Shown in pieces: positions 1 through 9,191 of a stretch of 64,000 nucleotides of DNA. The DNA comes from Chryseobacterium rhizosphaerae (GTDB taxonomy: Bacteria > Bacteroidota > Bacteroidia > Flavobacteriales > Weeksellaceae). Within the stretch, counting starts at the first letter, position 1, and every line of letters starts with the position of its first letter. The stretch lies in NCBI RefSeq assembly GCF_003385455.1, contig NZ_QNUF01000009.1, positions 115,147 to 179,146 on the forward strand, read 5' to 3'. The notes under the pieces were generated by a model. It was given only the letters and a program-made list of their open reading frames with translations. It searched no databases and was not told where the DNA came from. A program made the position numbers and the translations under genes.

Positions 1-1
1 G

Positions 2-1396
2 ATTATCAAAGTAGGAATAGGCCCATCCAGTTCACATACAATGGGACCTTGGAATGCAGCGGCTGCATTTATCAGAATTATAAAAAGGGAAAGATCAATC
101 GCAGAGGTAAAAGAAGTTTTTCTTGAATTCTTTGGCTCTTTAGCCAAAACTGGAATTGGGCACGGAACGGATATCGCGGGCATGCTTGGTTTGAGCGGTG
201 AAGATTTTAAGACCATCAATACTTCAAAAATTGATGAAAAGATAGAAAAGATCAAGAAAGACCAGATTATTAATCTTGGGGGCGAGAAAGAAATTCCATT
301 TGTTTACGGGTATCATTTGGTTTTAAATATGCAGAAATCACTTGATTTTCACCCGAATGGAATGATCTTTAAAGCTGTTTTTGAAGATGGTACAGAGCTT
401 GTTCAGGATTTTTATTCTGTAGGTGGAGGTTTTATTGCAAGCCAGGAAAAAAACTCAATAGAAAAACAATGCGTACGTACATTGTATCCTTGTCATAAAG
501 CTGCAGATATTGCAAAATATTGCCAGAAGCTAGGATTTAACAAAATTTCAGATTTAATTCTAATTAATGAAGAAAGCTGGAGATCACAGGACGAAACAAG
601 AAAGGAAGCTTTATATATCTGGAGTCAGATTAAAGAATGCATCTACAAAGGAGTGAATAAAGAAGGGATTCTTCCCGGTGGATTGAACGTTTCCCGAAGA
701 GCAGCGGGAATTAACAGAAAACTGTTGGGAGAAGAGATTTATAAAAATAAAGATGAATGGTTTCAGCAGGTTGTTGATGCCGAAGAAAATTTCACCAATA
801 TCAATAAATGGATTGCCTGTTTTGCACTGGCAGTAAATGAAGAAAATGCCAGCTTCGGAAGAATCATCACAGCTCCTACCAACGGAGCGAGTGGAGTGAT
901 TCCCGCAGTGTTAATGTATGCACAGGCATTTACGCCATTTACAAGCGAGGATGATATTGTAAGATTCCTGCTTGTAGCCGGAGAAATTGGAACATTATTT
1001 AAGAAAAATGCAACCATTTCTGCAGCAATGGGAGGATGTCAGGCCGAAATCGGAGTGTCATCAGCGATGGCCGCTGCGGGACTTACGGAAATCCTTGGAG
1101 GAAGTGTAGGGCAGGTATTAATGGCTGCTGAAATAGCTATGGAACACCATCTTGGATTAACCTGTGATCCTATTAAAGGACTTGTACAGATTCCATGTAT
1201 TGAAAGAAATACAATGGGGGCTATGAAAGCTATTACTGCGGCAAATATTGCTCTGGAAAGTGACCCTACGAAGGCAAAAGTAACCCTGGATGAGGTTATC
1301 CAGACGATGTGGGAAACAGCTCAGTCTATGAGTGACCGTTTTAAGGAAACCTCAGAAGGTGGGTTGGCAATTGCAGTGAATGTTCCTGAATGCTAA
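2..1396 (+). CDS. sdaA: L-serine ammonia-lyase, 5'-truncated by window edge
   Basis: Iron-sulfur L-serine dehydratase, which deaminates serine to pyruvate and ammonia in the cytoplasm. The frame is open from base 2 and reads the family motif GPSSSHTMGPW, so the gene begins before the window and the ATG at 41 is internal. Downstream it carries the single-chain family blocks: the TAPTNGASGVIPAV stretch and the Cys motifs AAMGGCQAEIG and LTCDPIKGLVQIPC, whose cysteines are the expected 4Fe-4S ligands. Alpha and beta domains are fused in one chain, as in most Gram-negative enzymes. A hairpin terminator follows about 30 bases after the stop. Identification is secure; only the N-terminus is missing. 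Confidence 0.95.
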   Translation: MIKVGIGPSSSHTMGPWNAAAAFIRIIKRERSIAEVKEVFLEFFGSLAKTGIGHGTDIAGMLGLSGEDFKTINTSKIDEKIEKIKKDQIINLGGEKEIPFVYGYHLVLNMQKSLDFHPNGMIFKAVFEDGTELVQDFYSVGGGFIASQEKNSIEKQCVRTLYPCHKAADIAKYCQKLGFNKISDLILINEESWRSQDETRKEALYIWSQIKECIYKGVNKEGILPGGLNVSRRAAGINRKLLGEEIYKNKDEWFQQVVDAEENFTNINKWIACFALAVNEENASFGRIITAPTNGASGVIPAVLMYAQAFTPFTSEDDIVRFLLVAGEIGTLFKKNATISAAMGGCQAEIGVSSAMAAAGLTEILGGSVGQVLMAAEIAMEHHLGLTCDPIKGLVQIPCIERNTMGAMKAITAANIALESDPTKAKVTLDEVIQTMWETAQSMSDRFKETSEGGLAIAVNVPEC

Positions 1397-1427
1397 TATG
1401 CTAATACAGAATACAATTAAAAATACG

Positions 1428-1463
1428 AAAAATCCTTAGACATAACATCTAAGGATTTTTTTT
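1428..1463 (+). terminator. Intrinsic terminator after sdaA
   Basis: A 12-bp stem (AAAATCCTTAGA / TCTAAGGATTTT) with a 7-base loop, followed by a run of T on the plus strand, lies about 30 bases after the sdaA stop codon. Confidence 0.85.
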
Positions 1464-2020
1464 ATGTAGTAGGGGCTCTTAATGGATAAACACTATTTTT
1501 TACTGAAGACGTATGTTTTTCCATCCTGTGTAAGCTGAAGCTGTCTGTTTTTAATTGGAAATTCCTAATTGTTTGTAGGAAGGTTAAAAACGATCCATGT
1601 AGTTTGTCATTCCGAAAGAATCCCCCTCAATTTTTATGAGGCCGTTGAGGTGCCTATGGAAGATATTAAGATCAATACTTATTTTTTTTAGTTATAATCT
1701 TTGCGTATAAGAAGTACTTAAGTCTTTGAAAATCTATGATTTTATGGATGTCCCGATGAATGTTACAATGGAAAACATGATATTCCCCTCCTCCGGAGGG
1801 GTGGCGGAAATTCAAAGAATTTTTGACGGGGTGGTCAAAACCAGACGTATAAGATTGCTTTAAAGAGTTATTCAACATCCTGTTTGTCATTCTGTAGGAG
1901 TCTAAGCCGTTGTTATGGTGTTAGTTGGGATTCCTACGGAATGACAAAGATTGTGTTATACTTTCAGGAAGTTTTTAAAATAAACACTAAGTTTTAGAAA
2001 AAATCCAGACTAGGAATTTA
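1464..2020. repeat. Gene-free stretch holding dispersed intergenic palindromes
   Basis: I see no credible gene between sdaA and tyrA, only repeat-like sequence. Arms at 1883-1902 and 1929-1948 form an almost perfect 20-bp inverted repeat (TTTGTCATTCTGTAGGAGTC against the complement of GATTCCTACGGAATGACAAA) around a 26-base centre. A further copy of one arm (TTTGTCATTCCGAAAGAATC) lies at 1603-1622. A second type of element, with the G/C-rich palindrome CCTCCGGAGG near 1790-1799 followed by an AT-rich interrupted palindrome, lies at 1785-1846. From memory, both word types recur between genes in Chryseobacterium and relatives; this could not be checked here. Confidence 0.55.
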
Positions 2021-2863
2021 TTATCTTAATATACCTCTGATTCTGTTGGCATTGGTAATCAGCTCTTCAAGGTATTCGTAATTTTCTTTTTCCAATGCAG
2101 ATTTAAATTTTCTGAGCTGGGTAATATGTTCGTTCAATACATCCAGTACGTTTTCTTTGTTCTGTTTAAAGATGGGAACCCACATTTCAGGATGCGATTT
2201 AGCCAGACGTACGGTACTGGAGAAACCCGAACTGGCCAGTTGAAAGATCGTTTCTTCTTCGCGCTCTTTTTCCAATACGGTATTGGCAAGAGCGTAGGAG
2301 GTAATATGGGAGATATGGGAAATATAGGCAGTATGGATATCATGATCTTCCGCATCCATATAAATCATATGCATATCAAGTGCATTGACTATTTTTTCAA
2401 CCAGGTTTAAAGCATCTTCAGCAGATTCTTCTTTATTGCAGATAACCCCTGCTTTTCCGGCAAAACTTTCGGCAATAGCAGATTTCGGACCGTTATTTTC
2501 GGTACCCCACATCGGGTGAAAGGCCACAAATCTTGAGCGTTTTGGATGATCTTTTACGGCATGGACAATTCCTGCTTTTGTAGAACCTGCATCCATCACA
2601 GTCTGATGATCCGAGATAAGATCCAGAACACCCGGCAATAATTTTCTGGCAGCATCCACAGGAATAGCAAGGATGATCAACTCAGCATTTTTAACTCCCT
2701 GCTCCAGATCAACACCTGCATCAATGATTTTTAGCTCTAATGCCTCATCAATATGCTGTTTATTGTTATCAATTCCGTAGATAAAACTGGCGATGCCTTT
2801 TTCCTTTAATTTTAATGCCATCGATCCGCCGATTAATCCAGCTCCTATAATACTTATTTTCAT
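2021..2863 (-). CDS. tyrA: Prephenate dehydrogenase
   Basis: A 280-residue NAD(P)-dependent prephenate dehydrogenase, the oxidative step of tyrosine synthesis. It opens with a Rossmann loop GxGxxG at residues 7-12 and carries the family's HPMWGTENNGP substrate-site stretch. The C-terminal half is the helical dimerisation domain. No chorismate mutase or ACT domain is attached, so this is the monofunctional form. It stands alone here: sdaA on one side faces it, and the upstream side holds a Tyr-rich leader peptide and a terminator hairpin. Expression is therefore probably controlled by transcription attenuation that responds to charged tRNA-Tyr. Confidence 0.95.
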   Translation of the reverse strand: MKISIIGAGLIGGSMALKLKEKGIASFIYGIDNNKQHIDEALELKIIDAGVDLEQGVKNAELIILAIPVDAARKLLPGVLDLISDHQTVMDAGSTKAGIVHAVKDHPKRSRFVAFHPMWGTENNGPKSAIAESFAGKAGVICNKEESAEDALNLVEKIVNALDMHMIYMDAEDHDIHTAYISHISHITSYALANTVLEKEREEETIFQLASSGFSSTVRLAKSHPEMWVPIFKQNKENVLDVLNEHITQLRKFKSALEKENYEYLEELITNANRIRGILR

Positions 2864-2883
2864 CTTTTAAATTGGTTTAAAAT

Positions 2884-2911
2884 AAAAAAACCTCGTCTAG
2901 GACGAGGTTTT
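2884..2911 (-). terminator. tyrA attenuator terminator
   Basis: Read on the minus strand this is a 9-bp stem (AACCTCGTC / GACGAGGTT) with loop CTA and an uninterrupted T run. It ends about 20 bases before the tyrA ATG. It lies between the leader peptide stop and tyrA, as expected of an attenuator. A competing antiterminator is not obvious: the best I find is a 5-bp UAGGG:UCCUA pairing with the leader end. Confidence 0.75.
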
Positions 2912-2932
2912 AAATTATGTTCATAAGAATCC

Positions 2933-2989
2933 CTATCCCAGATCTGAGTTAAAAATTCTATAATAATATGTTCCGTTGTTAAAATTCAC
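2933..2989 (-). CDS. tyrA leader peptide (Tyr-rich)
   Basis: An 18-codon reading frame on the minus strand starts GTG and ends TAG, and reads VNFNNGTYYYRIFNSDLG (first residue Met if initiated). It contains three consecutive Tyr codons and two Phe codons and is followed 22 bases later by an intrinsic terminator in front of tyrA. A run of the codon for the pathway's own product is the hallmark of ribosome-mediated attenuation. The GTG lies 5 bases after a -7-like box, so the transcript may start at this codon. That the peptide is translated is inference. Confidence 0.7.
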   Translation of the reverse strand: MNFNNGTYYYRIFNSDLG

Positions 2990-2993
2990 AAAG

Positions 2994-3001
2994 CGAAGGT
3001 A
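2994..3001 (-). promoter_or_regulatory. Candidate -7 box for tyrA transcript
   Basis: TACCTTCG on the minus strand fits the Bacteroidota -7 pattern TAnnTTTG with one mismatch. It places the start of transcription at or next to the leader-peptide GTG. No convincing TTG -33 element is visible. The same TACCTTCG octamer serves as the candidate -7 box of the sigma-factor gene at 45.8 kb. Confidence 0.45.
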
Positions 3002-3237
3002 TAAATTTTTTTTTAAACTATGATTGTTCTGGCTAAAATTTTGAAAATTATAGAAGAATTACGAAGTTGATGTATGTGTTTCCTATATTCTAATCTTTGT
3101 TTTACTTAATAAGAATGATTTATTAATTTTGTAATAACATTGTGAATAAAGAGATAATAACAAGTGAAGTGTAGGAACTATTTTAAGTTTTAAATTCTTT
3201 TAGTTTGAAGTAAAAGTATCACTAAAAAAAGCAACAC

Positions 3238-3900
3238 ATGAAAAATAAATATGTATGTAGCCTGATTATTTTGGCAGTTATGATCATCTTTGGAAATGCT
3301 AAAAACCATCCTCACGTATTTTTAAAAGTACAAAAAACGGAACGTTCCAATATCCTATACGGAGACACTATAATGATTAAAGAAAGCTTTAATGATGAGG
3401 ATGTTGTTCCCAATGAGTATATAAAAGACAGGCTGGATCCTATCCGGGCTAATTTCAAAAGAATTAATTCTATTACAAAATGGACTCGTATTAAACAGAA
3501 AGATATTGAAGGAGTATCGGCAGAAGGAGGGGAGGCAACGTTTTATTATCAAAAGAAAAGGCTTGAAAAAATTATAGCCAGACACTACGGTGAAATGGGG
3601 CAGCTGTTGATAGAGTATTATCTGTTTAATGGAAAACTTTCTTTTGTTTTCGAAAAAGAGTATCGGTACAACCGCCCTCTTTTCTATGATGTGAAAGTAA
3701 TGAAGGAAAATAATGATACGGAAGCTTTTGATTTAAAAAAATCGGAGATTACCGAAACCAGGTATTATTTTTTAAATGCGAGGCTTATTCATATCATTGA
3801 CAGCCAGGATTGCGGGGCTCCGTTTAGCGCAGATTATATAGCTGAAGAGGAAAAAAGAATAAAGGAGGATTTTAAAAAACTCTTACATTTAGAAAAATAA
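3238..3900 (+). CDS. Secreted or periplasmic protein of unknown function
   Basis: 220 residues that I do not recognise. The N-terminus is a hydrophobic segment after MKNKY that ends near residue 22, consistent with a Sec signal peptide or anchor. The rest is charged, mixed alpha/beta, with no metal-binding or catalytic motif that I can name; a single Cys sits near residue 192. It stands alone between divergently and convergently arranged neighbours with a long AT-rich upstream region. It could be a lineage-specific envelope protein. Reading frame and start are plausible, function unknown. Confidence 0.7.
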   Translation: MKNKYVCSLIILAVMIIFGNAKNHPHVFLKVQKTERSNILYGDTIMIKESFNDEDVVPNEYIKDRLDPIRANFKRINSITKWTRIKQKDIEGVSAEGGEATFYYQKKRLEKIIARHYGEMGQLLIEYYLFNGKLSFVFEKEYRYNRPLFYDVKVMKENNDTEAFDLKKSEITETRYYFLNARLIHIIDSQDCGAPFSADYIAEEEKRIKEDFKKLLHLEK

Positions 3901-3940
3901 AACTGAATTGTTACGGTCTTTACTTAGAATCCGGGAAATA

Positions 3941-4357
3941 CTATTTATCCTTATTTAATGCCAGAAACTGCCGATAGTAATTATCAAGATACAGAGAAAA
4001 TTGTTCTTCAAAAGTCTGTTCTTCCCAGTCTTTATTAATGATAACCGGGTTCTCTATTCTAAAAGTAATTTCTTCAATTTCCTCCGGGCTCAGATTTTCT
4101 ACCTTTTCAGGATCGGGTAAAGCAATGCGGAAAGCAAGTACCTCAATACCTTCTTCTTCCCACCATTCCATACTGTACTGTGAGACATTTTTCTGAGTAA
4201 TCGAGTGTAATTCGGATTCCAGCTGGCTATAGACGGACAGGTCTTCATCACCCGAAAGATCGACATGGGCTGTATAGTCCAGAATTAATTTAAGAATTCC
4301 AGGATATCTGTTTTCTGCTGTTTTTAAATCGGGTTCTATATCTGATCTCAGTTCCAT
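3941..4357 (-). CDS. Small acidic protein of unknown function
   Basis: 138 residues, acidic (many Glu/Asp), with no signal peptide or membrane segment, so probably cytoplasmic. I recognise no domain. Its ATG shares one base with the stop of the upstream zinc-ribbon gene (TGATG), which points to translational coupling and a shared transcript, and hence perhaps a shared job. A short convergent gap separates it from the secreted-protein gene on the other strand. Confidence 0.7.
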   Translation of the reverse strand: MELRSDIEPDLKTAENRYPGILKLILDYTAHVDLSGDEDLSVYSQLESELHSITQKNVSQYSMEWWEEEGIEVLAFRIALPDPEKVENLSPEEIEEITFRIENPVIINKDWEEQTFEEQFSLYLDNYYRQFLALNKDK

Positions 4358-4896
4358 CAGTTGTTTGAATTTCGGATAACGGCAAGGCGTTCTTCCACTT
4401 CTTTGATTTTATTGATCCAGTAATTAATTCCTTCCTGATTAGTCACTGTTTTCTTAAAAGCATCCCGGTTTACTGTCCATAGCTTAGAGCCGTTTTTTTG
4501 ATACTCAATTTCACGTTCTCTTTTCGTTTCCGGTTCTATGCGGTATCTCCAATACACCAGCGAATGCATATATTCTGCGCGGATTTTTTCAAGGTAAGTG
4601 ATAATGGCTTTTCGATCCTGAGGAATATATCCCGGCCCGGAACATCCGCAGGAATGGAAAGTGATGCCTACTGTATACAGATCCTTGATATGCGCCCACC
4701 TTTTATGATCATTTTTTGAAGGGGATTCAAAATCCAACCCCATATTGGCCATCAGTTTTCCGCATTCAGGACATTTGGCTTCTACTGAAACCTGAGAATC
4801 CCTGTCCACATCGTGTAAAATGCGGCGTTTGAATGTTTTCTGGCAGTTAAAACAGGCATAATGACCTTTGTAAACCATCATGGCATATCGGCACAT
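4357..4896 (-). CDS. Zinc-ribbon protein of unknown function
   Basis: 179 residues with two CxxC pairs in the first third (CFNC near residue 15 and CPEC near residue 42), forming a likely zinc ribbon. A further HSCGC cluster lies near residue 82. The remainder is charged and helical. The start may instead be Met 6 or 7 (MMVYKGHY), which begins just before the ribbon. It is the first gene of a two-gene unit with the acidic protein at 3941-4357. Function unknown; a nucleic-acid or protein-binding role is only a guess from the ribbon. Confidence 0.7.
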   Translation of the reverse strand: MCRYAMMVYKGHYACFNCQKTFKRRILHDVDRDSQVSVEAKCPECGKLMANMGLDFESPSKNDHKRWAHIKDLYTVGITFHSCGCSGPGYIPQDRKAIITYLEKIRAEYMHSLVYWRYRIEPETKREREIEYQKNGSKLWTVNRDAFKKTVTNQEGINYWINKIKEVEERLAVIRNSNN

Positions 4897-5012
4897 TGTA
4901 TTATATTTAAATCGTTAATGTTTGTTAAATTTTGTTATTTTGTGGGTATAAAAATATGTATTTTTCCGTTTGTTTGCGAAAAAAATATTAAAATTTTGAT
5001 TTTATTGTGTAT

Positions 5013-6140
5013 TTATTCAATCAATAAGATGCCGGACCAATCTTTTTTATTCAAAAGAGATAATCCTATCCCAGCTAATCCTTCTAACAATCCCATATTA
5101 TAGACGTATTCATCTCCTGCTTTATATAAAAAGCAACATTCCTGATTTTCTGGAGCATAATAAGAATGAGTGATTCCACGCCAGTATTCTCCGGCTTGTG
5201 CGAATGCCGGGTTTTGGGTGCGGGTATAAAATGAATCGTATATCGAAGAAATTCCGGCACTTCCATGACAGAGTGAAGCATCGGTTACCTTACTGGATTC
5301 CTCATGTTTTCTGACTGTGGTTTTTAACAGGATTTGTGATGCCTGATTCTGTAAAGATTGATCCTGAATAAGCTCACCAATTTTATAGAGAACACAGGAT
5401 ATTCCCAGATCCCCATAGCACCAGGCCAGGCGGGAAGCATATTTTGAATTTTCTTTGCTGGTTTCGATTACAGAAGGGAATACGGATACCGTACCTTCCA
5501 TCGAAGCATAGGTCATAAATTCTGATAAGGTTTTCCTGATAAAAGAAATATCAGCTTCTGAATCTGCAATATAGGCCAGCAGTAAAAGATTGGGAAGAAA
5601 TCCATGGGAAATACCAAAATTGGATATATTTTCGGCCTTATCTTTTGGGTTTTGCCAGAACAGGTCTGTTTTCGTTTTAACGATGGTTTCTTTTAATGTG
5701 CGCAGTAAGTCCGGATCCAGTTTTCTGATATCCATCTGTCTGTTCATGAAGGGCATCACCAAGCCGATTCCCCCATAGAAGAAATCAAAATTATGGTTCT
5801 GAAACTGAGCAATAGCTTCTTCAATCATTATATCTCCAATATCTTCAATATCCAGAAAATCAAGAGAACACCATTGAGATTCCTGTAAATAGGAGACTGA
5901 AGATAAAACTCCTGATAACCCTGCCGCATAGGACAGATCAATTCTTTCATTTTCTATATGATCGAAGATTAAATCTTTATACCGGTCTATTTTTTTTTCT
6001 ACAGTCTTATTAAACTGCTCAGGATAGGAATTAAAATAATGATGAAGAAATAATAACTCTGAACAAGCTCCATTCATTAATCCAGCGTGGGTATGCTCGT
6101 AGTCTAAGATGTTTTTACAGATGTGTTGAAGTATTGGCAT
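5013..6140 (-). CDS. Lanthionine synthetase C family cyclase (LanC)
   Basis: 375 residues of the LanC family, which adds Cys thiols to dehydrated Ser/Thr to close lanthionine rings. The zinc ligands are present: Cys241 in WCYGDLG, and Cys291 and His292 in CHGSAG. The family's GISHG block lies at about 177-180, with His179 matching the catalytic His212 of NisC. The repeated Gly-rich turns (YAAGLSG, FFYGGIG, NMGLLEGLAGIG) mark the alpha-toroid fold. The start codon overlaps the end of the lanB gene by 26 bases, indicating co-translation. It is the last gene of the lanthipeptide operon. Confidence 0.92.
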   Translation of the reverse strand: MPILQHICKNILDYEHTHAGLMNGACSELLFLHHYFNSYPEQFNKTVEKKIDRYKDLIFDHIENERIDLSYAAGLSGVLSSVSYLQESQWCSLDFLDIEDIGDIMIEEAIAQFQNHNFDFFYGGIGLVMPFMNRQMDIRKLDPDLLRTLKETIVKTKTDLFWQNPKDKAENISNFGISHGFLPNLLLLAYIADSEADISFIRKTLSEFMTYASMEGTVSVFPSVIETSKENSKYASRLAWCYGDLGISCVLYKIGELIQDQSLQNQASQILLKTTVRKHEESSKVTDASLCHGSAGISSIYDSFYTRTQNPAFAQAGEYWRGITHSYYAPENQECCFLYKAGDEYVYNMGLLEGLAGIGLSLLNKKDWSGILLIE

Positions 6141-9100
6141 TTGTTTTTAAGCTGAAGAATTGTTTTTTTAAAATTTTTTCAAGGAAACAGTACATTAAAT
6201 ATTCGTGAAGTCTGTTATCACTTCGTACTACCCTGATAATATGCATATGGATAATATTGGCCAGATTCTTATAGGAATTCTGACCTAGCAAGGCCGGTAA
6301 ATCTACCTGGATATCCTTGAAGAATTGAGTGTGAATGGCGGACAATATATCATTTTTTTCAGAGATAATATTCTCAATTTCCTCGGAGAACCCTTTATAT
6401 TTTGCATTGATAAAAGCGGTTTTTAAAGGAGAGGTATTAAACTCCCTGGCCAGACTGCTTTTTACCCCGCTTACAAAGTTTAGCTGGGATTCCGTATCGA
6501 GATTAAACACTTTACAATAGAAAAGAATATGCTTGATAGGATACATCCATAAAATATCGGTGTTATCTTCTTCAATATTTTTCTCAATGATTGCTGCGGA
6601 AACAAGAGAATCATAATAAAATATCTTTTCAAATATTTTGGTGTTATTCCCTTCGTAGCGTTCTAATTCCCGATCATAGGTATCATAAGATATCCTTTGT
6701 ATTTTCTCAGCAAGGTATTTCTTTATAAGAGCATTGATATGGGATTTTACCTCTTCGTGATTAGTTTTAGGGGCGAAAATTCTTAGTCTTATGTGAAATT
6801 CTGGATCATAGAATTTAATATAGAAAAACTTCTCTATTAGTTTATTTGCTTGTAAAAAGCTTAAAATTCCTACTGTTTCACATATGAAAAAGTCTGCAAA
6901 TACTTTACCTGTATATATTTTCAGATAAAGGCAGTTATCAATATCCGGAAACAGGGATCTTGGAATATCAGAGGTTTTCACCACAGGAAGGAAGTTCTCT
7001 TCTTTCTGGTGCTGTGCTTCATTTTTGAAGAATAGTAAAAACTCATTATTGACGGTATTTCCATCCTGGTTATACGTTACCGGAGTAAATTCATCTAGTA
7101 AAGATTCTATTATTTTCAGTTTTTGTTTCTTTTTCAGTTCTGTTAAGAAGGTTTTCTTTGAGATCTCAAATTTTAGATGGATATAGAGTTCATTATCTCC
7201 TTCTGAAATGAAGAAATTCTTTGTGATGTTAAGCTTTTGAAGGTTTTCATCAAATGCTGTAAGTGCTTCTGAAACACTGGTATTTTTATTGGAAAAGAAA
7301 TCATGGTACTCAATAAGCCATGCTGCTTTTTTGACAATGAAATTTCCTTTTTGTAGTCTTGGGAAAAATTTAAAAATATCCAGCAGTTTTTCTTCATTGA
7401 TCAGGAGACTGTGGTTTTGCTGGGTCTGAAAATCGAGCAAAAACTCAAAAATCGGACTGTTGGTGGGATGCATGATATTGTAGGCATTGGAAAAAACCGG
7501 TATCACATACTTATTTAATGCTTTAGAACGTAAAACAATCCGGTCATTTACAATAGAAATATACAGATCATTCAGATGGATTTTCTTTCTGCTACTGCTT
7601 TCATCAATGTATCCTATATAATATTCGGTATTAATTTTTCTTTCAATGACATTTCCTATTTTCTCTGAAGGAAGATGTACAATTTCGGCAATGACTGTGT
7701 CTTCACCATAGATCTTTTTTTCGTGATTATGAATATCATCTAATAGATTGCCTATCTCTTTATGATCTGAAAATCGTCCCAATATTTTTCTTGGAGAGTG
7801 GAATGAGATATAATCAATAAAGTAAACAGGGTTATTGGTTTCTTTATCAAAGAAAATAGATGCTTTATAGGATTTGAACGGGAAAGACGGGTTCATTTTT
7901 TCGGGAAGGAAAACTTCCTGATTTTTACTTAATACATGGAGATCAATACTATTTTTTTTGTTTTTAATACAATCTATAATAGCATGGGAATACTGAACTT
8001 CTTTCCTGTTGAGGCTAAGATTATCCTCCTTAATGGATTCATTGGGCCAGCCTAAAATGAGAGTGCTGCTGTCTATATTCTCTGAGTTGGCAAATTTTCC
8101 ATAGCCGACTCCGAATTCAATATCAAGTGCATGGAGTAAGTTGACCTCCTGCTGGTCATATTTTTTGCTGAATTGTTTTTTGAAATTAGTGATCCTGTAA
8201 GGAGTCTGGTTTTCTAATATGCTGAATCTTTCAAAAATCGCATCACTTTTCTGAATGTCTTCAATGAACTTTTGGCTCATGGTATTTGACGTCTCAAAAT
8301 AAAGGTCTACATGAAGAGGTACTTTTTTCTGATCAGGAAGTGACAGGATTTCAGGGATATTGTTTCCTTGATTAGACTTGTCTATATACTCTTTTAGCTC
8401 ATTAAAGCCTGGTATATTTACATTTTTATATATTTTGTTGATCAGGGTTCCGGTTTCGGTTCCTGAATAAGATAAAGATGAATTGATAATCTGTTCATCT
8501 TTTAGTTCATTGAAGAAATCCTCAGCTTCACTTTGGGTAACGTCGTTTTCTTCTTTGATATAATGGATAATTTCTTCAGAAGTTTTTTCTGATCTGCAGA
8601 ATTCGATAACGGAACCAATGTATTCATTACTTTCTATGGTGACCAATCGGTAGTCTCTGCCAATCACTCCTGTGTAGCATTGCAAATATTTGTATTCGTC
8701 AAAGATTTCATACAATGTATTATTAGTAAGGTAGGACTCATGTTTTTCCAGTGAGTTTACTGCTTTGTATACGTAGTCTGAATCTAGCCTGAGCCTGGGA
8801 TGGGATGTATTCCAGTAAATCTTTTTATCAGTTATTTCCGATGAGGTTTTAAGAGTACCTAAGCCTGAAAATAACCCAAACGGTGTAGGCCGCGTGGTAT
8901 ATCGTGAAAGATATTTATATAAGGATATTTGTAATTTTTCCTTTTGTTCCGGATTTTTTTTAGAAAACTCTTTTGTCACCTCATTGTAAAAGTTCAATGA
9001 CGACAATTTAATAGCATCCATGATAGCATCATTACAGGAAATATTTTCAATAACATCCGATGAAGAATAAAACTTGTCTAAATCATCAGGTGAAAGAACC

Positions 9101-9150
9101 GGAGTTCTCAATATGGTGTAATGAAATGGAGTATATTGCTTTGAAGACAT
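6115..9150 (-). CDS. Class I lantibiotic dehydratase (LanB)
   Basis: A full-length 1011-residue LanB, which glutamylates Ser/Thr of the precursor with Glu-tRNA and then eliminates glutamate to give dehydro residues. The N-terminal domain has the signature RYTTRPTPFGLFSGLG at about 83-98. The C-terminal elimination domain (SpaB_C type) has FHIRLRIFAP, YDRELERYEG and, near the end, HMHIIRVVRSDNRL, matching the Arg- and His-bearing blocks of NisB. Glutamylation and elimination domains are fused, not split as in some Bacteroidota clusters. It follows the precursor gene by 41 bases on the same strand. Confidence 0.93.
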   Translation of the reverse strand: MSSKQYTPFHYTILRTPVLSPDDLDKFYSSSDVIENISCNDAIMDAIKLSSLNFYNEVTKEFSKKNPEQKEKLQISLYKYLSRYTTRPTPFGLFSGLGTLKTSSEITDKKIYWNTSHPRLRLDSDYVYKAVNSLEKHESYLTNNTLYEIFDEYKYLQCYTGVIGRDYRLVTIESNEYIGSVIEFCRSEKTSEEIIHYIKEENDVTQSEAEDFFNELKDEQIINSSLSYSGTETGTLINKIYKNVNIPGFNELKEYIDKSNQGNNIPEILSLPDQKKVPLHVDLYFETSNTMSQKFIEDIQKSDAIFERFSILENQTPYRITNFKKQFSKKYDQQEVNLLHALDIEFGVGYGKFANSENIDSSTLILGWPNESIKEDNLSLNRKEVQYSHAIIDCIKNKKNSIDLHVLSKNQEVFLPEKMNPSFPFKSYKASIFFDKETNNPVYFIDYISFHSPRKILGRFSDHKEIGNLLDDIHNHEKKIYGEDTVIAEIVHLPSEKIGNVIERKINTEYYIGYIDESSSRKKIHLNDLYISIVNDRIVLRSKALNKYVIPVFSNAYNIMHPTNSPIFEFLLDFQTQQNHSLLINEEKLLDIFKFFPRLQKGNFIVKKAAWLIEYHDFFSNKNTSVSEALTAFDENLQKLNITKNFFISEGDNELYIHLKFEISKKTFLTELKKKQKLKIIESLLDEFTPVTYNQDGNTVNNEFLLFFKNEAQHQKEENFLPVVKTSDIPRSLFPDIDNCLYLKIYTGKVFADFFICETVGILSFLQANKLIEKFFYIKFYDPEFHIRLRIFAPKTNHEEVKSHINALIKKYLAEKIQRISYDTYDRELERYEGNNTKIFEKIFYYDSLVSAAIIEKNIEEDNTDILWMYPIKHILFYCKVFNLDTESQLNFVSGVKSSLAREFNTSPLKTAFINAKYKGFSEEIENIISEKNDILSAIHTQFFKDIQVDLPALLGQNSYKNLANIIHMHIIRVVRSDNRLHEYLMYCFLEKILKKQFFSLKTNANTSTHL

Positions 9151-9191
9151 ATTATTTTACGTTGAAGATGACAAAAGAGATCAAATGTTAA

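Noticed and set aside
1672..1890. 72-codon frame on the minus strand between sdaA and tyrA
   Set aside because: It is composed of the dispersed repeat element and has no gene-like features.
2914..2925. A second tiny frame (MNII) in the tyrA leader
   Set aside because: Four codons, no regulatory codons, and it lies between the convincing leader and the terminator.
2884..2960. T-box riboswitch before tyrA
   Set aside because: No T-box consensus or specifier stem is visible, while a Tyr-rich leader peptide explains the terminator.
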